Shown here: one piece after another, positions 62,510 through 64,000 of the stretch | How positions within the stretch are numbered: the first letter of the stretch is position 1 | How the letters are laid out: each line of letters starts with the position of its first letter | From: Steromphala cineraria | Taxonomy: Eukaryota > Mollusca > Gastropoda > Trochida > Trochidae | DNA: 64,000 nt | Direction: 5' to 3' | Assembly (NCBI GenBank): GCA_916613615.1 | Contig: OU744726.1 | Span: 15,751,515-15,815,514 of the forward strand | The notes under the pieces: generated by a model | Seen by the model: the letters and a program-made list of their open reading frames with translations, nothing else | What the model was told of the DNA's origin: nothing | The model's database searches: none | Position numbers and translations under genes: made by a program

Positions 62510-63070
62510 CAAACAAAACAGAAATATGATTGAAGGCTGTGGATGCAAATGCAGATGAAAACTTATAGTGATTTGTAGGCTATTAATCTCTACACAATGG
62601 ACACAATATATAGCTTTGTTACATGAAATGACATTATTTTTATGCATTGGTTCATGCTGAAAAAATCTTTGAATGGAAAAAACAACGTTTTCATTGAACC
62701 AGTATTTTCTACTGCCTAAATGAGACTAAGATGCACATGTACAGTTGTGTCTTCTTTGTTTTAACCTCATGTGCATTCACGAACATATTAAGTAACCCTA
62801 GAAATAGGTATTTAATAATACAATTTCATAGCGTGACAATCCATTGCTGATTGACACTAAAACGTGGTGGAGAGGCACGAATGAAATGGCGTCCCTGACA
62901 AGAATTTGATTTGTCAATTTATGTTTAGAATCTCTTTTGTAGCTGCAAGGACGTTAATAAAGTAGGCCATCTTAACCTAGGGTTATAAAGCTGCTGTTGA
63001 TTCTCGCTGTACAATTTGAGTAACAGACACTTGCAGTAACCTCACATCATTGGCGAAAGGTAATTACCAG
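62510..63070 (+). repeat. Segmental duplication upstream of ACS-3 (pairs with 56706-57500)
   Basis: Collinear with the region before ACS-2 but without the SINE, and with the empty target site at 62681-62691. It ends with the promoter-like block and the leader donor site. Confidence 0.85.
62984..62990 (+). promoter_or_regulatory. TATA box candidate of ACS-3
   Basis: tataaag precedes a block (ctgctgttgattctcgctgt) that is conserved at the matching place before ACS-2, where the box reads tgtaaag. Transcription would begin near 63015 and the leader exon would end at the donor 63059/63060. The degenerate box before ACS-2 may mean different promoter strength. Confidence 0.45.
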
Positions 63071-63476
63071 GTGTAGTACAATGGTAGTTTTATTTGTTGA
63101 TAGGAGAAAATTATCATAGAGAGATACATTTGCAATAGGTTATTACAACAATCTCGAATTTAATATTGACTTTCAGATAAAAATTCCAATTTTTAGCAGA
63201 TATTTACGGCATAAATATCTGATATATCCTTTTGTCAGTTTGATAAAAATATCAAATTTAGTTTACACCTTTACATGTCATTGAAAGACTTATCGATACA
63301 AACTTTGAATCTTTACCTATCTGATAATATCTTCTATATGTATTTACAGATTGTTTCATAAATTTGTTTTGAAAATTATCACAAATCAAGTAATTAATTC
63401 AAAACATCTCATACTGAAATTTACTCATGTTTCGGGATGAATTTTGGTAATAGATATATAAATCATTTATTAACAG
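63060..63476 (+). other. 5'UTR intron of ACS-3
   Basis: Donor aaag|gtaatt at 63059/63060 and acceptor ttaacag ending at 63476, followed by ataaacc and the ATG at 63484. It has the same layout as ACS-2 but is 417 bp instead of 661 bp, largely because it lacks the 148-nt foldback. Confidence 0.6.
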
Positions 63477-63483
63477 ATAAACC

Positions 63484-64000
63484 ATGTCCTTCCAAGAGGA
63501 CCAAACTATTGCTGACCGCATCCTGTTCTGGGGTAAAACAGATCCGGAGACTCCAGCTTTTATCTTCTGGAGTGAAGATGGTACACGTGAGTTGACCAGG
63601 GGAGATGTCCTGGATCTCTCCAGTAGGTTCGCCAACAGACTGGTCAGATGTGGAGTGGAGCCAGGAGATGTGGTGTGTATTTCTCTCCCCAACTGCCCAG
63701 AAAGAGTAGTGGCTGAGTTTGGTGTCCAGTTGGCTGGAGCTGTGTCCATGAATGGTCAGGTACTTCGAGCAGATGGAGAAGATCTCATAGCCTCACTGAT
63801 CAAAGCTGAATGTACGTGTATCGTAATCGATCCAGACGAAAGCAAAGGCGCCTGGAGTTTATGTCAACCATATCTGAATGAGTGTGCTATTTTGGACGAT
63901 CATGCAAATGTCAAAAGCAAACGAATACCTCCATTGAAGTCGGTTGTGTTTTCAAGCGCCGGACTATTACGAGATATAAAGCAAGAAGATGTGCTACTGT
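63484..64000 (+). CDS. Acyl/aryl-CoA ligase-like (ACS-3), N-terminal part, cut by window edge
   Basis: Open to the window end: 172 codons plus one base. Begins MSFQEDQTIADRILFWGKTD, then follows ACS-2 closely through residue 112. It stays close beyond that point (SLCQPYLNEC, then ANVKSKRIPP), where ACS-1 is diverged. The last 100 or so bases are identical to ACS-2. Later motifs (P-loop onward) lie outside the window, so intactness cannot be judged. A tandem duplicate of ACS-2 in the same orientation. Confidence 0.92.
   Translation, partial: MSFQEDQTIADRILFWGKTDPETPAFIFWSEDGTRELTRGDVLDLSSRFANRLVRCGVEPGDVVCISLPNCPERVVAEFGVQLAGAVSMNGQVLRADGEDLIASLIKAECTCIVIDPDESKGAWSLCQPYLNECAILDDHANVKSKRIPPLKSVVFSSAGLLRDIKQEDVLL

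Overview
The window looks like nuclear DNA of an invertebrate animal, most likely a mollusc or another lophotrochozoan. It is AT-rich, with spliced genes whose introns reach about 10 kb, and it is crowded with small DNA transposons, tRNA-derived SINE copies, a LINE tail and a MULE remnant. Universal stress protein (USP) families in an animal, together with SINE tails of the 'gcgataaacccc' type, point the same way. The clade is an inference.

Layout. 1-8847 is one block of a 43-bp satellite (about 205 copies, still running at the window's left edge) with higher-order repeat structure. 8848-9835 is a relic, probably of a DNA transposon, with a broken lysine-rich ORF. 13214-49601 holds three tandem minus-strand USP genes. 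Each has four coding exons with the same phases (1,1,0), and I rebuilt all of them from splice sites: USP-A (155 aa), USP-B (157 aa) and USP-C (145 aa). All keep the G-2x-G-9x-G-S nucleotide-binding signature. Their introns carry MITEs, a minisatellite that begins at a splice acceptor, and a MULE relic inserted into that minisatellite. A 23-bp block upstream of the A and B start codons matches at 22 positions.

49602-53242 is gene-free and holds a nested MITE cluster. 53243-64000 is an acyl/aryl-CoA ligase (ANL superfamily) cluster of three genes with intronless reading frames: ACS-1 on minus, ACS-2 on plus, and ACS-3 on plus, cut by the window edge. ACS-2 and ACS-3 share a duplicated upstream region, a 5'UTR intron and a promoter-like block. 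The duplication predates a SINE insertion that is present only in front of ACS-2. ACS-1 and ACS-2 are nearly identical at both ends and strongly diverged in the middle, which suggests gene conversion of the ends or diversification of the substrate-binding core.

The two gene families need not work together. USPs are small ATP-binding stress proteins. The ACS enzymes should activate a carboxylate as acyl-AMP and pass it to CoA. I found no tRNA or rRNA gene, no CRISPR array and no prokaryotic operon. The most unusual items are the satellite's nested higher-order structure, the splice-site minisatellite split by a MULE, the 148-nt foldback in the ACS-2 leader intron, and the mosaic ACS paralogues.
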